From NCBI GenBank assembly GCA_030666115.1, contig DAOUYM010000006.1, positions 1 to 18,909 on the forward strand: a stretch of 18,909 nt of DNA, in the 5' to 3' direction. The DNA comes from Candidatus Aenigmatarchaeota archaeon (GTDB lineage Archaea; Aenigmatarchaeota; Aenigmatarchaeia; QMZP01). Of this stretch, positions 5,837 through 13,223 are shown piece by piece. The notes beneath the pieces were generated by a model. It had not been told where the DNA came from. It did not search any database and saw nothing but the letters and a program-made list of their open reading frames with translations. Within the stretch, counting starts at the first letter, position 1, and each line of letters starts with the position of its first letter. The translations under genes and the position numbers were made by a program.

Positions 5837-8368
5837 ATGACTTCAAAGATTTCAGATATTGTGTTCGGGATAATGTCACCCCAGCAGGTAAAGATACTGG
5901 CAAGGGTAAGGGTTGTCAGCTCGGACCTTTACGACGCTGATGGTTACCCTGTCGAGGGAGGGGTGATGGATCCAAGGCTGGGTGTGATAGACCCTGGTCT
6001 GCACTGCAGGACGTGTGGTGGCGGAATAGGGGAGTGCATGGGGCACTTCGGATATCTGGAGCTGGCCAAGCCAGTGATCAATGTCCTTTACGTAAAGACC
6101 ATCTACCAGATCCTTAAGATAACCTGCAGGAAGTGCGGAAGGATACTAACAGTAGCACCAGAGGGGGATGCAGCAAAGAAAAAGAAGAAGACCGCTGACA
6201 AGAAGACCATTCCATCAAGATGCCCGCACTGCAGGGGACAGCAGAAAAAAATTCTTTTCGTGAAGCCATACACCTATTACGAGGACAAAAACGAACTAAA
6301 CCCTGAGATGATAAGGGAGAGGTTCGAGAAGATCCCTGAAAGGGACCTGAAGAAGATTGGTTTCAGGGGAGGGCGTCCGGAATGGCTCATACTCACGTTG
6401 TTCCCGATACCTCCGGTAACCATGCGGCCCAGCATAACACTGGAGAGCGGGGAGAGATCAGAAGACGACCTGACCCACAAACTGGTTGATGTGGTAAGGA
6501 TAAACCAGTCACTAAAGGAGAATGTTGACATCGGTGCCCCTGAGTTCATACTGAACGATCTCTGGGAGCTGGTCCAGTACCACATATCCACTTACTTCGA
6601 TAACGAGCTTACTGGTATCCCCCTGGCAAGGCACAGGTCAGGAAGGCCGCTCAAGGGACTGGTCCAGAGGCTCAAGGCCAAGGAGGGAAGGATAAGAGGA
6701 AACCTCCTGGGAAAGAGAGTCAATTTCTCTGCAAGGACAGTAATCTCACCGGACCCAAAGATTTCGATAAACGAGGTCGGTGTACCGGTTCCGGTAGCCA
6801 CAGAGCTCACCATACCGGAATATGTTACTGATATCAACATCAGGGGAATCAAGGATCTGTTCAAGTCCGAGAAGGTCAACTACGTTGTGAGACCTGACGG
6901 CAGGAGGATAAAGGTCACGCTTGAGAACAAGAAGGATCTGCTGACCAGCATAGGTCCTGACTGGATTGCTGAGAGACAGCTCCGTGACGGTGACATCGCC
7001 CTCTTCAACAGGCAGCCTTCACTTCACAGAGTTTCCATAATGGCCCACAGGGTTAAGGTGATGCCTTATAAGACTTTCAGGATGAACCCTTCTTCCTGTC
7101 CCCCATACAACGCTGATTTTGATGGTGACGAAATGAACCTCCACGTACTGCAGACACAGGAGGCAAGGGTCGAGGCTGACTTCCTGATGGATGTCAAGCA
7201 CAATATAATTTCCCCGAAGTTCGGTGGTCCGATAATAGGACTTGACCTGGACCAGATATCCGGTGTGTACCTGCTTACCAGCAAGGGAGCATCCTTCACC
7301 AAGGAAGAGGCTTCCCAGCTGTTTGCTGATTCCGGGATAGACGTGGATCTTCCAGATAAGGAGAAGTTCACAGGAAAGGAGATATTCAGCGTACTTCTTC
7401 CCAAGAACCTCAACATAGAGTTCAAGGCACATGCATGCAGGAAATGTGATGACTGCAAGAAGCGTGACTGCCCATACGACTGCTGGGTTACAATAGAGAA
7501 GGGAGAACTGAAGAGAGGCGTCATAGACAAGACAGGGGTTGGTGCAGAGAAGGGCAAGATAATAGGAAGGCTTCACAGGATTGTCAGCAATGATGAGATA
7601 ATGGATTTCATAAACAACTACGGAAGGATTGGAGTGTCAATGCTCATGAAGAGAGGATTCTCACTCGGCATATCCGACCTTGATCTCCCGGAGCAGGCTC
7701 ACAAGACGATAAAGGAAGAGATAGAAGACTCGGTCAAGGAGTCACACAAGCTGATAAACCAGTACAACAAGAAGGAACTTAAGATACTCCCCGGAATGAC
7801 ACCTGAGGAATCACTTGAGGCGCAGATAATGAACGTGCTGGCTTCGGGTGTTAGCAGGGTAGGTGATGTGGTCGGGAAGAGCATGAAGAAGAGTGACATA
7901 TCAGTCATGTTCACTGCTGGTGCAAAGGGATCCCTGATAAACACGACACAGATGGCAGCTGTTGTGGGACAGGAGACCATACTGGGCAAGAGGATAAAGA
8001 GGGGTTACCTGAACAGGACCCTCCCTCACATAGTGCCTCATGACCTGTCGCCAGGTTCTCATGGTTTTGTTAAAAGAGGATTCAAGGACGGACTGACGCC
8101 GTTTGAGCTGTTCTGGAACATCATGAACGGAAGAGAGGGCCTTATGGATAAGTCCCTGCGTACAAGGAAATCAGGTTACATGCAGAGGAGACTGGTGAAC
8201 GCACTGCAGGACCTCAAGGTCCATCACGACGGAACCGTAAGGAACGCCCACAATCAGATAGTGCAGTTCGCTGCTGGTGAGGACAAGATAGACCCGTCCA
8301 AATCAGACTGGGGTACTGTTGACTGGAAGGAGTTCATAGAGACCCAGCTCAAGGGAATCGTGGGTTAA
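5837..8368 (+). CDS. rpoA1: DNA-directed RNA polymerase subunit A'
   Basis: This 843-residue protein is the N-terminal two thirds of the largest subunit (clamp, active centre, funnel, bridge helix). A zinc site near residues 57-70 reads CRTCGGGIGECMGHFG. A second zinc pair, Cys97/Cys100 and Cys129/Cys132, is separated by a Lys-rich insert (KKKKK followed by TADKK). The catalytic magnesium loop NADFDGDEMNLH is at about 425-436, with its three Asp residues intact. A cysteine-rich segment in the funnel region reads ACRKCDDCKKRDCPYDCW. The bridge-helix region includes GAKGSLINTTQMAAVVGQ. The start is set at 5837: GGAGGT at 5825-5830 is six bases upstream, whereas the in-frame ATG at 5831 abuts it. 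The end, VRNAHNQIVQFAAGEDKID, is the normal A'/A'' split point. The gene is translated in line with rpoB' and rpoA''. Confidence 0.97.
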   Translation: MTSKISDIVFGIMSPQQVKILARVRVVSSDLYDADGYPVEGGVMDPRLGVIDPGLHCRTCGGGIGECMGHFGYLELAKPVINVLYVKTIYQILKITCRKCGRILTVAPEGDAAKKKKKTADKKTIPSRCPHCRGQQKKILFVKPYTYYEDKNELNPEMIRERFEKIPERDLKKIGFRGGRPEWLILTLFPIPPVTMRPSITLESGERSEDDLTHKLVDVVRINQSLKENVDIGAPEFILNDLWELVQYHISTYFDNELTGIPLARHRSGRPLKGLVQRLKAKEGRIRGNLLGKRVNFSARTVISPDPKISINEVGVPVPVATELTIPEYVTDINIRGIKDLFKSEKVNYVVRPDGRRIKVTLENKKDLLTSIGPDWIAERQLRDGDIALFNRQPSLHRVSIMAHRVKVMPYKTFRMNPSSCPPYNADFDGDEMNLHVLQTQEARVEADFLMDVKHNIISPKFGGPIIGLDLDQISGVYLLTSKGASFTKEEASQLFADSGIDVDLPDKEKFTGKEIFSVLLPKNLNIEFKAHACRKCDDCKKRDCPYDCWVTIEKGELKRGVIDKTGVGAEKGKIIGRLHRIVSNDEIMDFINNYGRIGVSMLMKRGFSLGISDLDLPEQAHKTIKEEIEDSVKESHKLINQYNKKELKILPGMTPEESLEAQIMNVLASGVSRVGDVVGKSMKKSDISVMFTAGAKGSLINTTQMAAVVGQETILGKRIKRGYLNRTLPHIVPHDLSPGSHGFVKRGFKDGLTPFELFWNIMNGREGLMDKSLRTRKSGYMQRRLVNALQDLKVHHDGTVRNAHNQIVQFAAGEDKIDPSKSDWGTVDWKEFIETQLKGIVG

Positions 8369-8404
8369 GTTTCGGATGATAAGGAAATGATTGGAGGAAA
8401 ACAC

Positions 8405-10999
8405 ATGGAGAGTTTGCCGCAGAGTGTAAGGGAAGACATGGAGGCCTACTTCAGCCACCACAGGGTATCCGAGGATAAGAAGAAGAAGATAATCGAGGTA
8501 GTCAAGGACCTGTATGCCAGGTCATCCTACGATCCTGAAGAACCGGTTGGTGTGGTTGCTGCACAGTCCCTGTCAGAACCCGCTACACAGATGTCGGTTG
8601 ATGGTGATGAGAAGGTGATTCTGAAACATAACGGGGTTATCAGAATACATAGGATCGGTGAGTTCGCGGATATGATCATAGATAAATTCGGAAGAAGGGA
8701 ACAAGATAACTGGGAGGTCTGTGATATTTCTGGCATGGATGTATATGTCCCGGGACTGGACAGTGATGAAAAAATAAAATGGATGAATGTCAGGGAGATA
8801 AGCAGGCATGAAGCGCCTGAAACAATGCTGGAGCTGAGAACCATGTCCGGGAGAAAGATCGTGGCCACGGATTCCCACTCGTTTATGACAAGAAAGGGAA
8901 ACAGAATAATACCGGTTTCAGGAAAGGACTTCAATCCCGGTGACAGGATACCGTCAATGATGTTCCTCCCGGAGAATTGTGTGCAGCATCTAATGACAAA
9001 GGAGTTCCTGGGAGATCAGAAATTCGCCAAGAAGCAGCTTCCGGAAACACTGGACCTGAACAGAGAGCTTGGATGGATGTTCGGGGCCTACCTTGCCGAG
9101 GGAAACGCCACGGAGTTCTACGTGTCCTTCTCAAACACCAATCCCGTGTTCCTTTCAAGAATAAGGGACTTTGCCGGATCGTTCGGATTCGGTTTTAACG
9201 AGTATGACAATCCGAGAGGATTCGGGCTCTCCCATGACATAAGGATAAACTCAAAGCAGCTTTCGAAACTGATGAGATTCACGTGCGGTACAGGATCCGC
9301 ATTGAAGAATGTTCCGGAATTCGCCTATAGCGCCCGCAGGGATTTTGTCTCAGGCCTGCTCTCCGGTTACTTTGACGGTGACGGAAACGTAAGTGTTGAC
9401 AGGAGGGTCATAAGGATATCATCCCGTTCTGAGGACCTGATAGATGGGATAGCTTTGCTTCTGGCAAGGTTTGGTATATTTGCCAGAAAGCATAAAGGGA
9501 AAGAGAATTCCCTTTCCATACCGTACAAGTATTCTGAGATTTTCAGGAAAGAGATAGGATTTGCAGTGGAACCGAAATCCAGGAGACTTGATGAACTGTG
9601 CCTGCTTTTTGATAAGAACAGTGACAGGTATCAGGATTTCGTTGACATGATCAGTGGTTTTGATGACACGATGCTTGACATATGTAAGAAGCTGGGCCTT
9701 CCCTCCAGAACGGTGAACAGCTTCACAAAAAGACAAAAAATAGGTAGAACGATCCTAAGAAAGCACATCAAGAACTTTGGGCTCATTTCTTCACAAAAAG
9801 GCATTGATATAAAGAAAGAACTGGATACCTTGAAAACAATGGCAGGATCTGATGTTGTGTGGGATGAGATAACTGCAATAAACAGGGTAAGACCGAGTAG
9901 CAGATACGTTTATGATTTCACTGTTCCGGGGACAGAAACCTTCACGACCTTTGACGGGATTGTTACGCACAACACCATGAGGACATACCACTTCGCAGGT
10001 ACTGCAGGAATACAGGTAACCCTCGGCCTGCCAAGGATGCTGGAGATATTCGATGCAAGAAAGGAGCCAAGAACCCCCACAATGACAGTGTACATGGAAA
10101 AGGACCACCAGAACGTTGACAGCGTGAAGAAGATAGCAGAGAACGTAAGGGAAGTCAAGGCAAAGGACGTCATACTATCCACAACCACTGACCTGACAGA
10201 GGTGCAGATAAGGTGCAGGCTGGATCTCAGGAAGCTTGCTGCACTGGAACTTCCACCAGAGAAGGTTGCCAAGTCCATCAAGATAAGGAACACCGACAGC
10301 AAGATTGAGGGCGACTACCTGATCGTGAGCCCGAAGAAGGTGGACCTGAAGAATCTGCACAAGCTCAAGTACTCTGTCCTGGAGTCCCATGTCAAGGGCA
10401 TAAGGGGAATATCCCAGGTAGTAGTTACCAAGGAAGGCGGTGAGTGGATAATCAACACACTGGGTTCCAATCTCAAGAAGGTTTATGATATAGAGGGAGT
10501 TGATTTCACCAGGACCATAAGCAACAATATATTTGAGGTGCTTGATGTTCTTGGAATAGAGGCAGCGAGGAGTGTGATAATAAACCAGGCCAAGTACACG
10601 ATGGAGGAGCAGGGTCTTGGTGTTGATGTGAGGTACATAATGCTCCTGGCAGACCTCATGACAGTCGAGGGCAATATTCGCGCTATCGGTCGTTACGGTA
10701 TATCCGGCCAGAAGGCCTCTGTCCTTGTGAGGGCATCCTTCGAGGAGACCAAGAAACACCTTACAGCAGCGGCCATAAAGGGAGAGAAGGACAATCTCAG
10801 GGGAACGATAGAGAACATAATGATGAACCAGGTGGCCCCGATAGGAACAGGCGCATTCACCCTGGTGGGCAGGCTGCCCGGAGCAGATGAAAAGTCAGCA
10901 AAGCCGGCCCGGTCCAAGACAGTAGCCAAGAAGCCCGGGAAGACAGCAAAACCCACAAAACCCACAAAATCCACGAAAAAGCCCGCTAAGAAGAAATAG
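8405..10999 (+). CDS. rpoA2: DNA-directed RNA polymerase subunit A'' precursor containing an intein
   Basis: This precursor of 864 residues is the C-terminal part of the largest subunit (trigger loop, jaw, clamp closure) interrupted by a 460-residue intein. The N-extein (residues 1-63) ends VGVVAAQSLSEPATQM. The C-extein starts at Thr524 with TMRTYHFAGTAGIQVTLGLP, including the trigger-loop His. The joined exteins would be about 404 residues. Usual A'' proteins read SIGEPGTQM at the junction; here both Gly positions are replaced (SLSEPATQM). The C-extein closes with APIGTGAFTLVG, where A'' normally ends. A tail of about 40 residues rich in Lys, Pro, Thr and Ala follows. The ATG at 8405 is preferred because GGAGG at 8393-8397 lies seven bases upstream; 8387 is an in-frame alternative. 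Excision of the intein should be needed for polymerase function. Confidence 0.95.
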   Translation: MESLPQSVREDMEAYFSHHRVSEDKKKKIIEVVKDLYARSSYDPEEPVGVVAAQSLSEPATQMSVDGDEKVILKHNGVIRIHRIGEFADMIIDKFGRREQDNWEVCDISGMDVYVPGLDSDEKIKWMNVREISRHEAPETMLELRTMSGRKIVATDSHSFMTRKGNRIIPVSGKDFNPGDRIPSMMFLPENCVQHLMTKEFLGDQKFAKKQLPETLDLNRELGWMFGAYLAEGNATEFYVSFSNTNPVFLSRIRDFAGSFGFGFNEYDNPRGFGLSHDIRINSKQLSKLMRFTCGTGSALKNVPEFAYSARRDFVSGLLSGYFDGDGNVSVDRRVIRISSRSEDLIDGIALLLARFGIFARKHKGKENSLSIPYKYSEIFRKEIGFAVEPKSRRLDELCLLFDKNSDRYQDFVDMISGFDDTMLDICKKLGLPSRTVNSFTKRQKIGRTILRKHIKNFGLISSQKGIDIKKELDTLKTMAGSDVVWDEITAINRVRPSSRYVYDFTVPGTETFTTFDGIVTHNTMRTYHFAGTAGIQVTLGLPRMLEIFDARKEPRTPTMTVYMEKDHQNVDSVKKIAENVREVKAKDVILSTTTDLTEVQIRCRLDLRKLAALELPPEKVAKSIKIRNTDSKIEGDYLIVSPKKVDLKNLHKLKYSVLESHVKGIRGISQVVVTKEGGEWIINTLGSNLKKVYDIEGVDFTRTISNNIFEVLDVLGIEAARSVIINQAKYTMEEQGLGVDVRYIMLLADLMTVEGNIRAIGRYGISGQKASVLVRASFEETKKHLTAAAIKGEKDNLRGTIENIMMNQVAPIGTGAFTLVGRLPGADEKSAKPARSKTVAKKPGKTAKPTKPTKSTKKPAKKK
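8594..9973 (+). mobile_element. RpoA'' intein with LAGLIDADG homing endonuclease domain
   Basis: This is an in-frame insertion of 460 codons (residues Ser64-Asn523 of the precursor). Splicing blocks are all recognisable. Block A is SVDGDEKVIL with Ser as first nucleophile. Block B is VATDSHSFMT with the T-x-x-H pair. Block F is RYVYDFTVPGTETFTTFDG, and block G is IVTHN followed by extein Thr as +1 nucleophile. The endonuclease part has two LAGLIDADG helices, LGWMFGAYLAEG and GLLSGYFDGDG. Both catalytic acids (Glu and Asp) are kept, so it is predicted active. A LLLARFGI stretch (block H) follows. The boundaries come from removing the insert to restore the conserved TQM-TMRT extein junction. 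Inteins are known in RpoA'' of methanogens such as Methanocaldococcus; whether this is the same insertion site needs an alignment. Confidence 0.95.
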
Positions 11000-11005
11000 A
11001 AAACA

Positions 11006-11014
11006 ATTTATATC
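11006..11014 (+). promoter_or_regulatory. TATA box for the L6-L32e transcription unit
   Basis: AATTTATATC lies just after the rpoA'' stop and predicts a start near 11037, giving a leader of about 40 bases before rpl6. It suggests the ribosomal genes can be transcribed separately from the polymerase operon. Confidence 0.4.
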
Positions 11015-11079
11015 ATTTATGGTTAAATTCTCTCAAAGTTAACATATTAGAAGGCATTCAAAGGGAAAGAGGAGATTTC

Positions 11080-11652
11080 ATGAAGAAAACAATTGACATC
11101 CCTGACGGGGTGACAGTCGAGAAGCAGGATGGAAGCATCCTGGTAAAGGGACCAAAAGGAGAGCTGAAAAAGTCAGTCAGGGGAGTAAAGCTGGACATCG
11201 GGGAAAAGACAGTTACCGTAACATCAATAACCGAGAGGAGGAAGGATAAAGCCATGTCCGGGACATGGGGAGCCCACATAAACAACATGATCACTGGTGT
11301 TACAGTGGGCTGGGAGGCCAGATTAAAGATGGTCTATTCACATTTCCCTGTCAAGTTCAATGTTGATGGAACCAGGATCGTGATTCAGAACTTCATGGGA
11401 GAGAGGAACGAGAGAGTGACCAGGATAAAGGGTGACGTAAAGGTCGAGGCCAGGAAGGACGATATCATAGTTACTGGAATAAACAAGGAAGAAGTGGGAC
11501 AGACAGCAGCCAACATAGAACTCATCTGCAAGGTCAAGGGCTACGACAGGCGGGTCTTCCAGGATGGCTGCCATCTGGTTCAGAAGTGCCATCCCATCGA
11601 GGAGAAGGATTCAGACAAATCAGAGAGAAAAGAAGGCGGAGGTAAGGAATGA
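11080..11652 (+). CDS. rpl6: 50S ribosomal protein L6 (uL6)
   Basis: This 190-residue protein is archaeal/eukaryal-type uL6 (L9e), which binds 23S rRNA near the factor-binding site of the large subunit. It shows the two L6 repeats: residues 8-35 include GVTVEKQDGSILVKGPKGEL, and further on come SGTWGAHINNMITGVTVGW, KMVYSHFPVK, FMGERN and DDIIVTGINKEEVGQTAANI. The C-terminal 20 residues are an acidic/basic low-complexity extension (EEKDSDKSERKEGGGKE) beyond the normal end. The ATG at 11080 is supported by GAGGAG at 11069-11074. It overlaps the start of L32e (ATG at 11649) by four bases, so the two are translationally coupled. L6 followed by L32e is the usual archaeal spc-operon order, but the rest of that operon is not nearby. 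Confidence 0.96.
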   Translation: MKKTIDIPDGVTVEKQDGSILVKGPKGELKKSVRGVKLDIGEKTVTVTSITERRKDKAMSGTWGAHINNMITGVTVGWEARLKMVYSHFPVKFNVDGTRIVIQNFMGERNERVTRIKGDVKVEARKDDIIVTGINKEEVGQTAANIELICKVKGYDRRVFQDGCHLVQKCHPIEEKDSDKSERKEGGGKE

Positions 11653-12184
11653 GCAAAGAAGACAAAGATAAAGGAAAGGACAAGAAAGACAAAGGAAAAA
11701 GGATGACAAGAAAAGTGAAGCGGTAAAGACCGGGAAGCCAAGGAAGGGCGAAAGGAAGACCAGGACCAAGATAGCATCATCAATAACCAGGCCAGGGGAG
11801 AGCAATGTCAGGAAGGAATTCAGGACAACCCTCGGCAAGAGGAAGAAGGTCAAGAAAAAGAAGCCCAGCTTCAAGAGGCAGGAAGGATACAGAATGGTAA
11901 AGCTCAAGAAGTCATGGAGAAGGCCAAAAGGACGGCACTCAAAGCTGAGAAAGGGCGAGAAAGCAAAAGGAAAGAGGCCGAGCCCTGGTTATGGTTCTCC
12001 GAAATCCGTCAGAGGTCTGACCAGGACCGGATACGTTGAGATAAGGATATCCACACCAAAGGACCTTGAGAGGATGGATCCCCATAAGGATGCTGCCCTA
12101 ATATCCTCGACAGTGGGAAGAAGGAAGAGGGATGATATCATAAAGAAGGCACAGGAACTGAAGATACATGTGATCAATCAGTGA
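11649..12184 (+). CDS. rpl32e: 50S ribosomal protein L32e, reading frame interrupted by a one-base shift
   Basis: The L32e core is certain: KPSFKRQEGYRMVKLKKSWR, then PSPGYGSPKSVRGLTRTGY and DAALISSTVGRRKRDDII. It lies in the frame ending at 12184, whose first in-frame Met (11894) falls inside the conserved core, so it cannot be the true start. The ATG at 11649 overlaps the L6 stop and opens a Lys-rich frame that stops at 11726 after 25 codons. Adding one A to the five-A run at 11696-11700 joins the two into one 178-residue protein starting MSKEDKDKGKDKKDKGKK. The first 72 or so residues would be a low-complexity basic extension. The shift is most simply a sequencing or assembly indel in a homopolymer. 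A real mutation or recoding are the alternatives, but loss of an essential ribosomal protein is unlikely. Confidence 0.85.
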
Positions 12185-12204
12185 ACCACCAGTAATTCTA
12201 TGAT

Positions 12205-12221
12205 GAGTGAAATTTTCACTC
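12205..12221. terminator. Perfect palindrome between convergent genes, possible bidirectional terminator
   Basis: GAGTGAAA (12205-12212) and TTTCACTC (12214-12221) are perfect 8-base arms around one T. The element lies 20 bases after the L32e stop and just after the stop of the convergent gene. On the plus strand a T-rich stretch (TTATATTTTTATG) follows, as in archaeal termination. It could also be a protein-binding palindrome. Confidence 0.45.
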
Positions 12222-12226
12222 CGACC

Positions 12227-12916
12227 TTATATTTTTATGCCATTGATTAGATATAGCATATTCTTATAATATTCTTCATCTCCCAGAGAATGTCTTTTAA
12301 GACCTGCTTTATTAACTATTGTTGGAATTTCTCTCTCAACCAGACTGTGCATAAATTTACTAAGCCTACTTCTGCTATTTAGACGAGCACCTTTACCTGC
12401 TTGAATAATTTCTGTTCCAAAAGTGCCACTTTCTAAATTAAACAAATATTCTATAAATTTATGGAATAGGGAGGGGAAAGTGACGGTTTCGTCTGAAATA
12501 AAAGTATGTTGATCAGGATCATATAATGTTACCCCTCTTCTATATATAATACCTAAAATATCTTTATAGCGATCATCTTCACAAACCTTAATTTCTTCTG
12601 GATTTTTGTGAGCATTTAATTCAGTTACTACTTGTTCAAATGGTAAAGCAATGATTATATCAGAATTATGACCTAGATATAACGGTTTGAATTCTATTAG
12701 TGCTTCTTCTAATGTATAGAATGGTAGTCTCTCCATAAATTCCATAGATATTTCAAGACCTCTTCCTCGATCTTTTCCTTCTTCTTCAATTTTTTTCGAA
12801 TCAGTTATACCGGTATAATCACTAAATTCTTTAAGATATTCTGGCATGAAAGGCATGTGATCTCTGGCATATTGAATTCTATTAATAATCGGTTTTTTGT
12901 CTATCATATTTACCAT
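12227..12916 (-). CDS. Hypothetical protein, family not recognised
   Basis: I do not recognise this 229-residue protein. It has no signal peptide or membrane segment and looks like a soluble, mildly acidic alpha/beta protein. A charged stretch (KKIEEEGKDRGRGLEIS) lies near residues 40-57. Visible patterns include LGHNSDIIIALPFEQVV around residue 80-100, RRGVTLYDPDQHTF in the middle, and a basic C-terminal part with RLNSRSRLSKFMHSLVER. None is a motif I can assign. The open frame, ordinary amino-acid composition and a well-placed TATA box make it a credible gene. It is much more AT-rich than the polymerase and ribosomal genes and converges on L32e, suggesting acquired DNA. The second Met (ATG at 12907) fits the TATA spacing for a leaderless start slightly better than 12916. 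Confidence 0.7.
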   Translation of the reverse strand: MVNMIDKKPIINRIQYARDHMPFMPEYLKEFSDYTGITDSKKIEEEGKDRGRGLEISMEFMERLPFYTLEEALIEFKPLYLGHNSDIIIALPFEQVVTELNAHKNPEEIKVCEDDRYKDILGIIYRRGVTLYDPDQHTFISDETVTFPSLFHKFIEYLFNLESGTFGTEIIQAGKGARLNSRSRLSKFMHSLVEREIPTIVNKAGLKRHSLGDEEYYKNMLYLINGIKI

Positions 12917-12928
12917 AGAGTAATAACA

Positions 12929-12939
12929 TATTTATATAT
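12929..12939 (-). promoter_or_regulatory. TATA box for the hypothetical gene
   Basis: On the reverse strand GAATATATAAATATG is centred near 12934. It predicts transcription starting around 12908-12912, next to the ATGs at 12916 and 12907, so the message is probably leaderless from 12907 or nearly so. Confidence 0.5.
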
Positions 12940-12974
12940 TCATCAGTTAGAGCAAAAACTCTTTAAATTCTGAT

Positions 12975-13003
12975 GATAACCATCCGGATAACCATTTAAA
13001 TAC
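12975..13003 (+). promoter_or_regulatory. Promoter of the zinc-ribbon gene with an upstream direct repeat
   Basis: TATA-like TTTAAATA at 12995-13002 predicts a start near 13025, about 20 bases before the ATG at 13048. GATAACCAT occurs twice directly upstream, at 12975-12983 and 12987-12995, with a 12-base period; it could be a BRE-like or activator-binding pair. Confidence 0.4.
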
Positions 13004-13047
13004 TCTGCGACATATTATAGTTATTAAATCTCTTATGGTTGATTTTC

Positions 13048-13197
13048 ATGCAAAACAGATGTCCACTCTGCGGAACATCCGGGAAGGATTGGCACAAAGA
13101 TCCACAGGTATTCCGGTGCCCGAGCTGCCTTACCATATTCTCTGAGTTCGGACTGGTCGTGGAATCCGATCTTGAGTACCCGAACCTATGGTCCTAG
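13048..13197 (+). CDS. 49-residue zinc-ribbon protein resembling the TFB N-terminal ribbon
   Basis: This short frame encodes 49 residues with a clear treble zinc ribbon: Cys5-x2-Cys8 (CPLCG) and Cys24-x2-Cys27 (CPSC), separated by 15 residues. That is the spacing of the TFIIB/TFB ribbon. After the second pair, FGLVVESDLEYPNLW resembles the GLVIEE...EW segment that follows the TFB ribbon, but seven residues are inserted before it. No cyclin-fold core follows; the stop is at 13195-13197. The best reading is a stand-alone ribbon that may bind nucleic acid or a protein partner. Many small archaeal ribbons exist, so homology to TFB is only suggested. It has its own TATA box, converges on the GNAT gene with a 26-base gap, and is higher in GC than its neighbours. 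A TTG at 13039 is a possible alternative start. Confidence 0.75.
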   Translation: MQNRCPLCGTSGKDWHKDPQVFRCPSCLTIFSEFGLVVESDLEYPNLWS

Positions 13198-13223
13198 AAA
13201 ACAGAAGCTATCAGGAACATATA

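Noticed and set aside
8977..9198. Plus-strand 73-codon frame inside the intein
   Set aside because: It overlaps the intein coding frame, which has clear conserved motifs; this is an out-of-frame shadow.
11649..11726. Separate 25-residue Lys-rich peptide gene after L6
   Set aside because: It is better read as the N-terminus of L32e: the two frames join in register with one added A, and the composition continues unchanged.
11894..12184. Short L32e starting at the in-frame ATG at 11894
   Set aside because: The conserved KPSFKRQEGY segment lies upstream of this Met in the same frame, so the start would cut the core. The frameshift explanation fits better.
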